From the NCBI GenBank assembly GCA_003313425.1, contig NHZP01000009.1, positions 496,001 through 560,000 of the forward strand: a stretch of 64,000 nucleotides of DNA. The letters run 5' to 3'. The translations under genes and the position numbers were made by a program. The number at the start of each line of letters is the position of its first letter. The first letter of the stretch is position 1. The notes beneath the pieces are model-generated. The model saw nothing but the letters and a program-made list of their open reading frames with translations. It made no database searches and was not told the origin of the DNA. Below are positions 9,919-21,349 of the stretch, in pieces. This stretch comes from Pseudopyrenochaeta lycopersici (lineage: Eukaryota; Ascomycota; Dothideomycetes; Pleosporales; Pseudopyrenochaetaceae).

Positions 9919-12143
9919 ATGTCTTTCGCACCTCCTCCGAAGAGGTCCGATAATAATGGGAAATTTCGATATAGCGCCATTGGACAAGACCAAGCAGACG
10001 GCGACAAGGGGTCAAGTCGCAGCGAGGAACTAATCGTTGCAGGTTGGCCTTCAAAGCCACAGGCGTTGAAGAGATTCTCCAGTCTTACATTTGTTGGAGA
10101 CTGTGTGTTAGTTTTACTGCCGATATCATTTCTAGGTGGGCTCAATACCCTTGAGTTGCTTGAATCAAAACTTATCTGAAGTAGTTCTTGCCATCGCTGC
10201 CTATCGACTTGACCACAAACCAATCTCAGAATATGGAAAACAAGTTCAAAGTGCTATGACACTTGGCCCGACCATATACCCGCTACTCTTTGCTGCGCTT
10301 GGTGGGCGATCTCTGAGGGGTTTCGCGGTCTGGCGCGCCGAGTGCGGGACCAAGATTGAGGTACTTATTATGCTTGTGTCTATCGCTTTGTGTTATATTC
10401 TTTGGAAATCAAATGGAAATTAACATCCGGGATCAGGTGCTCGAAAAGCTTCTGGGCAGTCAGAGTTTCGTAGGCGCTATTGGGACGGCAATCACTCTTC
10501 GCTCTGCCAACGCATTATCTGTACTCCTCCTGTTTATCTGGTCTCTGTCACCTCTTGGAGGTCAGAGCACCTTACGCCTGCTACAGGAAACAAACTCTAC
10601 AACCTCGCTTCCCGGCACAGTCTACTACGCTGCACCAGAAGCGCCTTTCGTCCTCCAGCATGCCTCACCATGGTACTCGGTTGTGCCTACAATTTTGACT
10701 GCAAGCTTAGCTGCATCAGGGGCAATTAAAAATGGCCCTGTTGATCTGTGGAACCATCCAAAAGTACCTAGACTACGACCCGTTGAGTTGGCAAAAGCGT
10801 CAGGCACAGCTGGGGATCAAGAGTGGGTCCTGGTGAATAATGATACAAAACTCGATTATTCATCCTGGACTGGTGTCAACATTCAAGGTTTGGAGTCTGG
10901 GCAACGCTCAAAGTTTCGGATACAATACAACTATCTGGCCGTGGATTGCGCATTGCGTCTTCGAGACAAGCCAGAGACCGTCTTGGACCACTTAACACGA
11001 TCATCCACCTATATCTACAGCAAACTCCCCAAAAGGAATTCGACCAAGTCCAAGACAACGACGTCGGCCTATAGTACACTTTTACAAAGCACATTATACT
11101 TGCAAAGTTTTGACATACCATTTGAAAATTCCTACTTCTTAAGGTACGGCTATAACATCACCAGCTCGACAGACAGCCCGTCGAACAATGCTACAAGTAA
11201 AAAGCGAGATATCCAAGATACTTTCCGGTTTTTGTATGGTACCGGTTCGTTCAGCACAGGGATGTTCCATGTGTACGAGTGCAAGCCGCAGCTCATTACT
11301 GCCGAAGCTGAGATTGACTGCCAGTCTGATGCCTGCAAGGTTGAACGAATGCGTCGGATACCAGACAGGCTCGGGCTGATGGGCTCGGAGAAGTGTAATG
11401 TCGATAACCAGAACAGTATTGCTTGTCTGCAGAGGATCACCATGACACTAGATGCCTTTATCGCTTTTCTGCCTACACTGACATCCCCGTACGCAGGCCC
11501 TTACACCCCATCTGGACGCAGGGCGAACTTTACCGATCCCTTTGATGACTTTATTTTCGGCGGCGCGGCCTCCTACAGTGGCGATTCACCACGGGACAAT
11601 CGTAATTGGGACACTGTACCTATAGAGCTTATTTCGCAGCGCCTTACTATACTGCTCAATACGTACTGGCAAGCTGCTTCGTGGGGAGGACTAATTACTA
11701 GAGGCAAGCCATTTGTGGCTCCTGAGATTCCTATCGACCAACCTTCCTGGGAACGCTTTGAACGGATGAACGCAACGGAAGCGGAGATGACGAAGCAATT
11801 TCCCGTCTATAGCGCGAACAAACCATGGATCTTTACGCTTCTCTTTACCACATGTGTGCTTCTTCTTCTTGGAGACCTTCACCTTGTTATTTCGATCGCA
11901 ACAACTGCTCCAGATCTCTTCAGCTATGCGGCTTCGTTGACGCGAGAGAATCCATTTGCCAGTGTTCCGAATGGGGGGACTGCGCTTCGGGGTACAGAGC
12001 GAGCGCGATTGCTGAGGGAAACTAAGGTACAGGTGGCGGACGTGAAGCCAGATGATGAGTTTGGGTACATTGCTGTGAGGACTGTTAACAACGATGTCGA
12101 ATTCGACGAAGGGGGGCTCGTTCAAGGTAGAATGTACCGCTAG
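9919..12143 (+). CDS. Orphan fungal multi-pass membrane protein with large lumenal/extracellular domain
   Basis: 699 residues from exons 9919-10135, 10185-10360 and 10437-12143 (introns 49 and 76 nt). The start chosen is the Met of MSFAPPPKRSD; it precedes a polar 55-residue cytosolic-looking leader. Hydrophobic segments lie at about residues 57-78, 100-113 and 145-165, and again near 605-630 (PWIFTLLFTTCVLLLLGDLH). The 440-residue loop between them is rich in Asn-X-Ser/Thr sites and paired cysteines (DCQSDACK, EKCNVDNQNSIAC), so it probably faces the cell exterior or a lumen. This architecture is common among uncharacterised fungal membrane proteins. I know of no assigned function. Confidence 0.75.
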
Positions 12144-12795
12144 CACGCAAATCCACAAACGAGGTACAACAAAACTTTGTGTCTCTATAATACACTTATA
12201 ATCATTCAAAAAGACTAAGTCAGTGCATTTCAATAATACACAGCACTAACAACGCCTGCACGCAAAAAGCAGAGGAAATTTCCATTGTTGGAGATAACAC
12301 AACTCATTTTGGGGACAAGATGGCTCGGAGACTTGGTAGCGGTTGCGGGATATGGGGTAAATTGATGCGTAGAATAATTCAGTTGCCGTTAGGCCGCGGT
12401 GCGCTGTGTTTCCGTGTTGGGGAAGAGGCTTTGATATAGTATGGAGTAAAGCACCCCACCATTGCGATGGAAGGGTGCGATTGGAAAGAGGACTGGGTTT
12501 AGTACCGCCACATGTGCCTTGTTAACCTATTCCTAGCACGCAGCGTTCGAGTTATGCGATCAACCACGAAAGTCAGATACGGGCCTTTCATTGTTGCACC
12601 GCGAGTTGCCCCACAAGTCTAAAATCACCTTGACATCGCACAAGGACCAAAGTTGAATTTTCGAAGCATTTCATTTTCGCCGAGTCCGTTCGCTATGAAG
12701 ACCTTGCTTATCATGCATTCCATTCGTGGAGACCCAAATGAACCCGAATGAAGTAAACTCCTTCTTATTCCTCAATCATCATCTCAGTTCGTCCT
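12144..12795. other. Convergent intergenic region
   Basis: Lies between the 3' ends of the membrane protein gene (plus) and the eL28 gene (minus). No ORF with a signature; it holds the two 3' UTRs. Confidence 0.5.
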
Positions 12796-13510
12796 CTATG
12801 CCTTCTCGGCAGCCCTGGCCTTGGCACCTCGGACCTTCGATGGCTTGTCGTCCTTGACGGGCCTCTGGCTCTTGCGGATAGCGGAAGCGCGTGCGACGGC
12901 GTCCTTGCGGAGGTCGGGGCGGTAGTTGCGCTTGGTAGTGGAGTTGACGATGGCGGCATAAGTCCTGTACAGTATTAGCACCTTGATGTAGGATGGGTTC
13001 TGCAATGGCGATGCTGCGCTGAGGAGCCTGGCGCCGAAGTGTACGTACTTGCGGGTTGATCGCTGGGGACCGAAGGTGGTGGTCTGGACGGAGGTAGCGG
13101 GCTGGTGGTGCTTGTCGGACTTCTTGACTAGAAGAGTGACGCCACCCTCCTTGCCGGGAATGACGCCAATAGCCTGTTCCAAATCGTCAACACCATATCC
13201 CTATATATTGTAGTCGTGGTTGCCCCGTTCGCAATTCGTGATCGGCGTACCTTGTTGGCAATGGAACCCTCATTCTGCACATGGTTAGCCAATTTCCCGG
13301 GAGCTTAATGATAGCTTCGCTGCTCACCTTGCGGCTGTACACGTTCCTCAGGTTGAGGGGGTCGCGCGAAAACTGCACGCCATTTGCCCTCTTGACCAGC
13401 GTGGCGCTGTGTCCCTCTATGTCCCGTCAATCCTGCCTCTCCCGCAAACAAAAATCCGAAAACTCACTGGTGACCTCCCAGGCAAGATCTTGAGAAAGAA
13501 TGGTGGCCAT
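12796..13510 (-). CDS. 60S ribosomal protein eL28
   Basis: Cytosolic large-subunit ribosomal protein L28e, absent from Saccharomyces cerevisiae but present in filamentous fungi and animals. Five exons on the minus strand: 13510-13468, 13416-13328, 13274-13251, 13173-13049, 12964-12796, summing to 450 nt (149 residues). The spliced protein begins MATILSQDLAWEVTKGHSA, has FSRDPLNLRNVYSRK, NEGSIANKAIGV, GGVTLLVKK, and ends with YRPDLRKDAVARASAIRKSQ followed by a Lys/Ala-rich tail, as in the family. Exon 3 is only 24 nt. Four introns in a short, presumably highly expressed gene is typical for ribosomal protein genes in this group. It is divergent from the DUF2015 gene. Confidence 0.95.
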
Positions 13511-13957
13511 TTCGTCTGTATAGAATGCGGATACGGACTTGTCGGTATTGACGGCTTGAAGTTCGAGGTTGAATTTCGAGCTCTCGTCTGCATTACCGGA
13601 TCCGACTAGCGTGGGCTCGGGGATGGATTAACTCATCGGAAATGCCAAGAGCGGGAATGACGACGCATAAGCGCTTTGGGGCTGGTGGGTAATGGGGCGG
13701 TGCAAACGAGCCGACTTGTCCGCAACTCCGTAGACTAATGGCTCAGGCATAACCTCGTCCTGACTTCGATACACCTTAATAGTGGAGTCATTTGACTACG
13801 CGCTGCAAAGCAGCTCACCACGATCCTCGCTTTCCTTTGTCAGTCATCCTTGAAGCCTATTTGCGGCCTCCGCAACTATATTGCGCATTCCCGAAGCCCC
13901 CCCGAGTCGTCGCGTACACACTGAAGCCTCTCAGGAGCTTCATATAAAGTAGCTGAA
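13511..13957. promoter_or_regulatory. Divergent promoter region eL28 / DUF2015
   Basis: 447 bp between the two start codons, read in opposite directions. It should hold both promoters; I did not identify specific factor sites. Confidence 0.5.
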
Positions 13958-14384
13958 ATGGCCTACATGCTCTATTCCATCTCTTTCTTTGTTTTACTCC
14001 TCGCAACTGGTACATCTCTTCCATAATACCACTCGTGTGGGAGCCCCTTACTGACACCCCGCAGCTGGATACTTCACCCGGCACCGCTGGCTACATCTAA
14101 TGCCTATTCCTGAACCAATCTACACGCGTCTGCCCACCTCTTTCCGCGATGACATAGAAGCCGGGCTCTCCTCGTCAGCCTTCGACCTGAGTGCGAACGT
14201 AGAAGCCGGAGATTCACGGCAGGGTTTGGACGATGCAGCGAAGAAGGAAGTTATGAGGATCATGAAGAGGCGGCGAGTAAACTTTGACGAGGCAAGGCGG
14301 ATCTACATGCAAGACCGATTCAAGAAGAACGGTATTGGCGCGGACGGGATACCAAGAGACCCAAAGTTCGTTAGCTTCTCATGA
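13958..14384 (+). CDS. DUF2015 family small membrane-anchored protein
   Basis: 123 residues from exons 13958-14009 and 14065-14384 (55-nt intron). An N-terminal hydrophobic segment (MAYMLYSISFFVLLLATAG) probably anchors it in a membrane. The rest carries the fungal DUF2015 pattern: FDLSANVEAGDSRQGLDD, then KRRRVNFDEARRIYMQDRF and the C-terminal KKNGIGADGIPRDPKFVSFS. Family membership is from memory of that signature; the function of the family is not known to me. Length fits the family. Confidence 0.85.
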
Positions 14385-14915
14385 ATGATGAAGTTGGAAC
14401 ACGCGTGTGGAAGACTCGGTTTCCTTTTGTTTACATCACTATTCAGTATTTCTTTTGTGAATGGAGGGCTTGGGGGATTGGTGTTATTTTGTCTCATTTC
14501 TGAGCGGGCGTTTTACATTTGGCAGATCATACTCGCAGCGGTGACCTTGTCACATGCGGAGAGGATAGCCCCGCTACTCCCATCTACTCAGGCTTGGTGA
14601 TCTTTCACATACCAAGGCCTATCCTACATCTGGCATTGTCATTTTCTATCCTAATGTGCTTGTGAAAATCATTTATTCATTCAAGCCTTGTAGTCTTTAG
14701 TAAATGCGATGATGCATGCTGTGAATGTCTTTTGGTAAACTGTGTCAAACCAGCTTAATTGCATTCGAGTATGAGCTTGCAATGACTGTCCATGATTTGT
14801 TGAATGGCAGACGTGATGCGGTCGCTATTATTAGTATTCAATGATCGCCCAACTATGCCTACCAAGCCTATTGTGTCTGCGTCCTTTATCATTCCCCTGT
14901 CTAGCGGAGATTGTT
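14385..14915. other. Convergent intergenic region
   Basis: Between the 3' ends of the DUF2015 gene and the SF3B4 gene. AT-rich, no supported gene. Confidence 0.5.
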
Positions 14916-15997
14916 TCACCTAGGCGGAGCAAAGCCTGGAGGCCCGAATCCAGGTGGAGCACCATAGCCTGGCGGGCCGCTTGGCGGCGCATTGCCAAAT
15001 CCAGGCGGTGGAGGAAAGAAGTTTGCAGGTGCACCACTTGGCGGGCGGGCGGGTAAGCCAGAGGGAGCTGGTGGTAGAGATGGAGGCATGACGGGAGGTC
15101 CAGATGGTGGTCGACCATAGCCTGCAGGTCCAGGAGGTACGCCATAACCGGCAGGGCCGTTGGGCGCACCATATCCAGATGGTCCATTTGGCGCGCCAAA
15201 CCCTGCTGGTACGTTGGGCGCCACCCCAACGCCTCGACCATCAGCGCCCATACCTGGGCCATTTGGAACAGAGGCGGATGGAGGTAGTTGGAAGAGATGG
15301 GCAGGCAGAGGCTGAACAGCAGCCGCAACACCATGTGCTTTGGCCTGCTTCGCAAGCATACGCTCTGCGTCGTCTCCGTGTCGCTCACCCTTACCGTCCT
15401 TCTTGTACGCATACTGCACTGAGATCTGCTTGTTCATCATGTACTGGCCGTGCATGCTAGCAATTGCAGCGTCGGAAGATTCGAAGTCGCCAAAGGAGAT
15501 GAAGCCATAGCCCTTGGATAAGTTGGTCTCGTCGCGCGCAATTTTCGGTGCGTTTACAAGGGGTCCAAACTGGCCGAATGTGTCGTACAGGGTCTTTTCG
15601 TCCACCATGGCATCGAGGTTGCCGATGAACAGCTCTGCGCCGATTTCAACATTCCTCTGCTTGTCTGCCGAGGCTTTATTCACGCGTATCCGGCTCCCGT
15701 AGAGAGCGACATTGTTCATAATTTTGGGCGCATAATCGGCCTCGTTCTCCGTATGGAACTCGACGAAGCCGAAACCTTGGTGTTGGCCGTTGACGCGGTC
15801 GACTGGCATATTGACATTTCGTACTCGGCCAGCGTTGAGCATCAGCTCGTGGAGTATCCTGGGTGTGACGCGCTCGTGGAGATTCCCCACGTAGACGGTA
15901 GCCTCTTTGTTCTGTTCCCTGTCTCCCGGTTAGCATCTGCCTACCGCTTTCGAGGATTGGACTCGACATACCAGTGACGGGCGCTGGGAGCTGACAT
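14916..15997 (-). CDS. hsh49: Splicing factor 3b subunit 4 (SF3B4/SAP49, yeast Hsh49)
   Basis: U2 snRNP component that contacts pre-mRNA near the branch site together with SF3B2/Cus1. Exons 15997-15972 and 15918-14916 (53-nt intron) give 342 residues. Two RRMs: residues about 15-90 (ATVYVGNL as RNP2, GFGFVEFH as RNP1) and about 103-180 (AELFIGNL as RNP2, KGYGFISF as RNP1). The C-terminal third is Pro/Gly-rich with GPxGYG-type units, as in human SF3B4. The first exon codes only nine residues (MSAPSARHW). The gene is divergent from TOM7, with 331 bp between starts. Confidence 0.95.
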
Positions 15998-16328
15998 GGT
16001 GGAGCTGCTGTGTCGATGCCTGGCTGAGAATCAAGAGATATGGTCGCAATTTCCCGTACTTGGTCGTCCCTTCTTCTTTCCCTTGGCGCGGTTATTGTCG
16101 TGGGGCATCGATGGCAAGTGATGCGGAAGGTTGGTCGAAGTTTTGAAGCTTTGATGTTGGCCTAGCACCAAGACGGCTAATACGTCCAAACCCCCGGCTC
16201 CAAGATTTTGGCTCTGGCGTGCAGCTTTGCATTCGGTCGACGACAACTCCATCACTGCCAACCGTTTCCCCATCTCTCCGCCGCCCATCTCCGGTCCTCC
16301 GTCCGAAGAAGAGACCCCTCAGACCAAC
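15998..16328. promoter_or_regulatory. Shared divergent promoter SF3B4 / TOM7
   Basis: 331 bp between opposite start codons of two housekeeping genes. It contains both 5' UTRs. No specific element was identified. Confidence 0.5.
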
Positions 16329-16735
16329 ATGTTGCAGCTATCAGAAGAGTCAAAGGTGCGCCACCTCCCACCATCGCAACCGATACGGACCGCATTCTAA
16401 CCAGGGCATCAGGAGCGCATCGCGCGCATCATCGACGTCTCCCGCGTTGCCATTCACTACGGATACCTTCCATTGATTCTATATCTTGGTTACTCCCACA
16501 GCGAGCCCAAGCCTTCGCTGATCCGGTGAGTTCACATCCCTGCATCGCCCTGTCACACAAACCCACATACGTGCCTCTCCATTGGGAGCTATATTATTTC
16601 CTTATGGATATAGGCTTCGTAATATTATCCATGACTGGTTGTGGGGTTTGATCGCCTTTTCCTGCCATGATTTGTGCGCTCCAGGCCAATCTAAAGCATG
16701 CTAACGACTTCAGACTCTTCTCCCCGCTTGCGTAA
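16329..16735 (+). CDS. tom7: Mitochondrial outer membrane translocase subunit Tom7
   Basis: Tiny tail-anchored subunit of the TOM import complex, 53 residues. Exons 16329-16355, 16413-16525 and 16714-16735; the last exon carries only six codons plus stop, so the gene is easily missed by ORF search. The protein reads MLQLSEESK, then [36 protein letters not shown] and a final LFSPLA. This matches Tom7 across the whole length, including the single transmembrane segment and the C-terminal LxSPLA. The second intron (188 nt) is long for this window. Confidence 0.94.
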
Positions 16736-17563
16736 ATACGACCAGAGCTCCTTAAGGATGTTCAACGAATGACCCCAACTCATTGTACAATACTACATTT
16801 TAAGGCGCACGGTTTATTGGGTGATGTCGGTTTGGAATGGACAGAAAGCCGCATATAGATTCGCCAGCTTTGGGCATTTCTCTCCCCCACGCAGCTCAGT
16901 AGTCCACAGTCGGCCATCATCTGCAGAATGAGATCTGTATCATGTAAAACAGACAGATTAATAGTACCCTGCGGCACAGCTAGCGGCATGGCACTTCTCC
17001 CCCGATCATGCACGCCGCTTTTCGCACCACTCATGCGGACTTTGCACATGCGTGCCCCAATTGCTGGCGCCTGCAGAGCCCAGACTTTCATCTCGTATCC
17101 TTCCAATTGAGCCCAGTGACGCTTAACGTGTATGGATACCTTAGAGGCAGTTACCATTTTGCGAATGAGTCCACTGACGCCAATGATGATACGCTAGAGA
17201 CCCCACGTGTCACCCCTGCTCGCTTACTCCAGTATGCACGCTTCATTGTCTTTGCACTCTGATCCATTGCGAACCGCCAATTCAGCTACTGGTCTCCACA
17301 GTACCTCCAAAATGGAGCCTTGTACCCAGCCGCGTGGCGTCGGGTTTGCTCTAGGCTGTGTTGCAATCTCTCACATCATAAGCCCCCCACGCTTCTAACA
17401 TAGTCTGTATATTGCGACACTTTCCCAGGTCATGTTTCTTCCTCTTTCTGGCCTTCATAGACTTGTCTTGATGATGTTTACGTATTCCATCATTTTAATC
17501 TGCGCATTCCGGCTGCTCGCCACTACTTGATCCATTGCAGATGGCCTTCATTTCCATACTACC
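16736..17563. other. Intergenic, no gene supported
   Basis: A 125-codon minus-strand ORF (16780-17157) has no signature and overlaps plus-strand ORFs of equal quality, so I do not call it. Confidence 0.4.
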
Positions 17564-19983
17564 ATGGCTGCCCTCAAAGTTGGAGATATCCTCTTACTTT
17601 CGCAAGTGGCATGGAAAATAGGTCGAGCCTTTTCCGCAGGTCGTAAGAATGCACCGATCGAATTCCAGAGTGTTGAGACCGAGATTAGTGCCCTTGCCAA
17701 AGCGCTGAAGTTCTTAGCCGAGGCGATTCACAGTGATATCGAAGAGCCCTTTTCCAACCAGGCTGATGGAGAAATTCAAGCAGGCATTGCCACAATTATG
17801 TCGTCTTGCCAACGGACAATCAACGATCTAGATTCGCTCATTGATCAGTATCAAGTTATTAAGAAGCACCGAACAGTGGGTGGCTTTGCAATTGAACGAT
17901 CATGGAGCGATCTGGTGCTGGCCGAATACAGAACCATAATGTGGACCACGGAAGGCGGCAATCTAGAGCACCTAAGGGACTTGATACGAGTGCATACTAG
18001 CTCCATCACTCTTCTAATGCAAGCGCTACAAAGGCTAGTAACAACTCGCGCGTCAAACACGCCATGAACTAATGTAATATATAGCAAGTCACTATCACGT
18101 TTAGAGAGTGTTGTAGCTCCAATGGTAAGTGTTAAAGTTTGATGAGATTGTGAAAAATAGACTGACATCTTAACCCTCCTTTCCATAGGCTGAGCGAATC
18201 GACAGCATTTATCACACAGATGGGGATCTTGATCAACAAATGGATGAAGTGCATCGCATTGTGCAAGACCTGACCATAAACGCACAAGGACCACCCGTGC
18301 CGCTGCGGAATCCTGCTAGATCACCGACTATTGAAGAATCTGCTTCTAGAAGGCCATCTGCTGCTTCATCATCACCCCCAAGCTCCCCACTTCGACGCCA
18401 AAATACTAAAATCGTGCTGCCTCGAGCTCCACAGCGTCCAATTTCACCAATTCAGCCTTCATCGCCAGGCCCGAACATCAGTATTACGGCCCCTTGCTCT
18501 CCAGCAGAGACCATGAGCACGTCCCGAGCACAATCACCTTCCCGAAAGCGTGTGTCAGAGTTCAGCTTCGGTGGCTCTTCGCTTCGCTATTCTAGTAGCA
18601 GCTATGCATCTTCAGATGCAGGGACGAGCTCTGCCGGATGGCCTAGCCCAGGACCCATAAAGGACTCCTTAGTTAGCCGGCAATCATCTACATCTACGAG
18701 AAAATTGACACCGCTACCGCGAACACCTGAAGTATGCGAATTGAGTCAACAAGCTGATAGTGGGCACTTGTCCTTGCTCCCACCGCCAGCCATGGGACTC
18801 TCGCCCCCTGATGAGCTTGAAAGAATCACATGGCAGAGCCCCCACAAGCTGAGCCCTTATCCATCAGCACAGCCAGAAATTGTGAAGCTCCACCGTAGTT
18901 CAACAACAGCGAGTCAGAAAGCCGCTTTCGAAAAAGAAGCCTTTCGTAACTCAGCTGTCTTATGTGATATGTGAGTCGAATACTCTTGTGCAGCGCTTAC
19001 AGCATCTCAAACATCCTGCTAACTTTGCGCAGCCGTGGCAAAGTCGTCGAATACTCACACCAAATCCACGAAGACGACCCCAGAGATGTTGAAATGATCG
19101 GCGCCACTGATGAATGCCGCATCGCCGTCGTACGAAAGCGAGTTCATGATTCAGAAACCAAATCCATGCAGCTCGTTACGTCTATATGGGCTTTTAGTGA
19201 CGATGGTACAGTACGTGTCGAGCTTCGGATGGACGATGACCAAATGTACATTCCGTATTCTAGCTACTTTTCCCCGAGCAAGGTGTCCATCACTGTACCA
19301 TGTGAGCTCAAATTTCACGACGTCAGATATGGGAACCGTCCTGCAAAGGTTGCCAAGACGGGCTGGGTGAATTACGTGTTCGATACTACCCACGGTACGT
19401 GCCGCGAACTGAATGCAAATGTGAAATGTTTTTACTAAAAGCCACTTCAGCTTCAGTGCTATTCCAAAACGAAATAATGGGCCGAACCCTCCTCGCGACC
19501 TTCCGCACAGAGAAAACAATGCGCATACATGAGGGGCTTGGCAAGTCCTTTTCCTACGCCGAACAAATGTGCGGCCTTGAGAACTTGCGTGTCTGGGAAG
19601 ACAATGATACTGGCGCTATCATCGCACTGATCCACTTCTCTGCCGATTTTCGAAATGGCTACTTGGCATTCTACTTGAATTCATTGGCCAGTCCTGTGAA
19701 GGTGAGGGATGATGGGAATAGGGAAGTTAAGATCAAGGGGTTGAGGGTGCCAATTGATCGTGGTGATAGAGCGATGCGTAAAGACAGTGTTATCGCGGAT
19801 GGAAGTAAAGGGAAGGGCAAAAATAAGGAAGGAATTGGGAAAGAGAAGATTGAAAAAGAGAAAGTTATCAGTGGAGCAAAGATCGAATTTGCCAGTGACA
19901 TGGAGAAGAGGGAGTTTTTGGCAATGGTCAAGGAAATGCAAAGGAACATGATTGATCTCCCAGATCTCCTAGGAGTCAATTGA
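17564..19983 (+). CDS. Orphan modular protein: helical STAND-N-like head, Ser/Pro-rich middle, folded C-terminal half
   Basis: 728 residues from exons 17564-18037, 18089-18124, 18189-18970, 19033-19394 and 19451-19983. Exon 2 codes only 12 residues. Residues 1-180 (VGDILLLSQVAWKIGRAFSA, then helices with regular hydrophobic spacing) resemble the alpha-helical N-terminal domains of fungal STAND/NLR proteins. Residues about 190-430 are low-complexity Ser/Pro/Arg. The remaining 300 residues look like a beta-rich fold (VEYSHQIHEDDPRD, TSIWAFSDDGTVRVELRMDD), ending in a Lys/Glu/Gly-rich insert and a helix (FASDMEKREFLAMVKEMQRN). No NTPase motif is present. A role in signalling or incompatibility is only suggested by the N-terminus; I do not recognise the C-terminal domain. 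Confidence 0.72.
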
Positions 19984-21349
19984 TCAACATGAGGAAACTC
20001 AAATGGCCAATAGCACAAGAAGAGCATCCTCGTACAACGCCTACGTGAATTTGTAATATAGCAAAGATATCTGTGGAGCCTCATATCAAGGATCGCATTT
20101 GTAATAGCTGAGTGGACACGGAAGGTTTTGCTAGTTGCTAAATGACTTCGGTCTATCGGTGTGGGAAACACAAATCGGAAGTCCCTGCTACTCGAAGATC
20201 CTTGTTTGGCCGAAACCCCATGCCACACTATTGCGCGTTTGGAAGAGGAGATGGACCGTGTCCTGCGGGTACAGGTGAGCAGGCATACCTTTTCCGATGA
20301 CTGGGATGGGGGTGTAGCTGTGTTGATGCAGGCTTAGCCGAATCAAAAGAATAATTCAGCCACATCCTAAGTTCGGTGGTTCTTGTGTTTCGCGCAACGC
20401 CCACGACTTCCATTCTGCTCACCAGGAAAGTGAGTAGCAGAGGTACGCCCATAATCAACATAGCCAAGAACTTGAGCAATCTGCTTATCGTGGTAATTAT
20501 TCTCCCCATGGTCATACGCCAGACAATGTTTTAGGAATGCGTGAAAGAACAATAGGCAATTGTAGTGCTGCTATTGAAATGCCCAGCGATCTTTTCGCTG
20601 TTTGAAACACAGCTATGGCGCGGCAACCATCGACCGTGAGGCTTCGTGCCGATTTGGTAAATGAGTAGCCGATGGAGATGCGTTAATATACGAAGATGAC
20701 GCCAGATTCGAATGGGTCTAACCGAAATTGGGAAAACGGCTCGGCCCGAGGACACATTATAGTCCTCTGGTATAGCTCTAAGCAGGTTGGGGAAGTCGTG
20801 GCCCCAGAGTTAAAAACAGCAGACTTGACTTTCGCTCGGACGTCGTTGGTACGAGTCTTGTTTGATGTAATCCTCCTCCGTTGTGCTTGGTTGGTTCCCA
20901 CCGCTTGTGCCTAAGCAGATTCTCCGAAGCGGGACGACGCTCAACCCGTGTTATTCGGTTGCACAAGCAGGGCTATGCTGGTGAAAGAGAAGTGTTCATC
21001 TCACGGTTTCATCGAGGTCACTAAAAGTCTTGTGCTCAATCATCTGTATTGCGTGTATATAGGCAAGGTTGCGCGAATGCGGTTCTGGCAGTACTGAAGC
21101 GCTGAAGGATCGCGTTTAACAAACTGGTGCTGCAATCCCCTTGCAGAGCGGGCCGCCGGGCGCATTGCGATTGGTTCTCCCCAGCCAACGACAGCTCACT
21201 CGTCTCTAATTAACGGCTCGGCAGAAGGTAGCATACCGCGTATCTCCCTAGGGCTGTCTTCGCAGTCATCCCCTCACCGCAGAATGCCGCTTTGAATCTT
21301 ACAACCAAACTACCAGTTGTCGAACATTGCGCTTTGCTTCCATACCAGC
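19984..21349. other. Intergenic with one small membrane-protein-like ORF
   Basis: Downstream of the modular protein and upstream of the patatin gene. A minus-strand ORF 20515-20228 (95 codons) starts with ATG and has a hydrophobic segment (LLKFLAMLIMGVPLLLTFLV), but an overlapping frame is equally open and no family is recognised, so it stays unassigned. Confidence 0.35.

Noticed and set aside
15104..15460. 118-codon plus-strand ORF
   Set aside because: Antisense shadow of the GC-rich Pro/Gly tail of SF3B4.
16208..16651. 147-codon plus-strand ORF
   Set aside because: Runs out of frame across TOM7 exons and introns; TOM7 explains the region.
16780..17157. 125-codon minus-strand ORF
   Set aside because: No signature and overlapped by open frames on the other strand.
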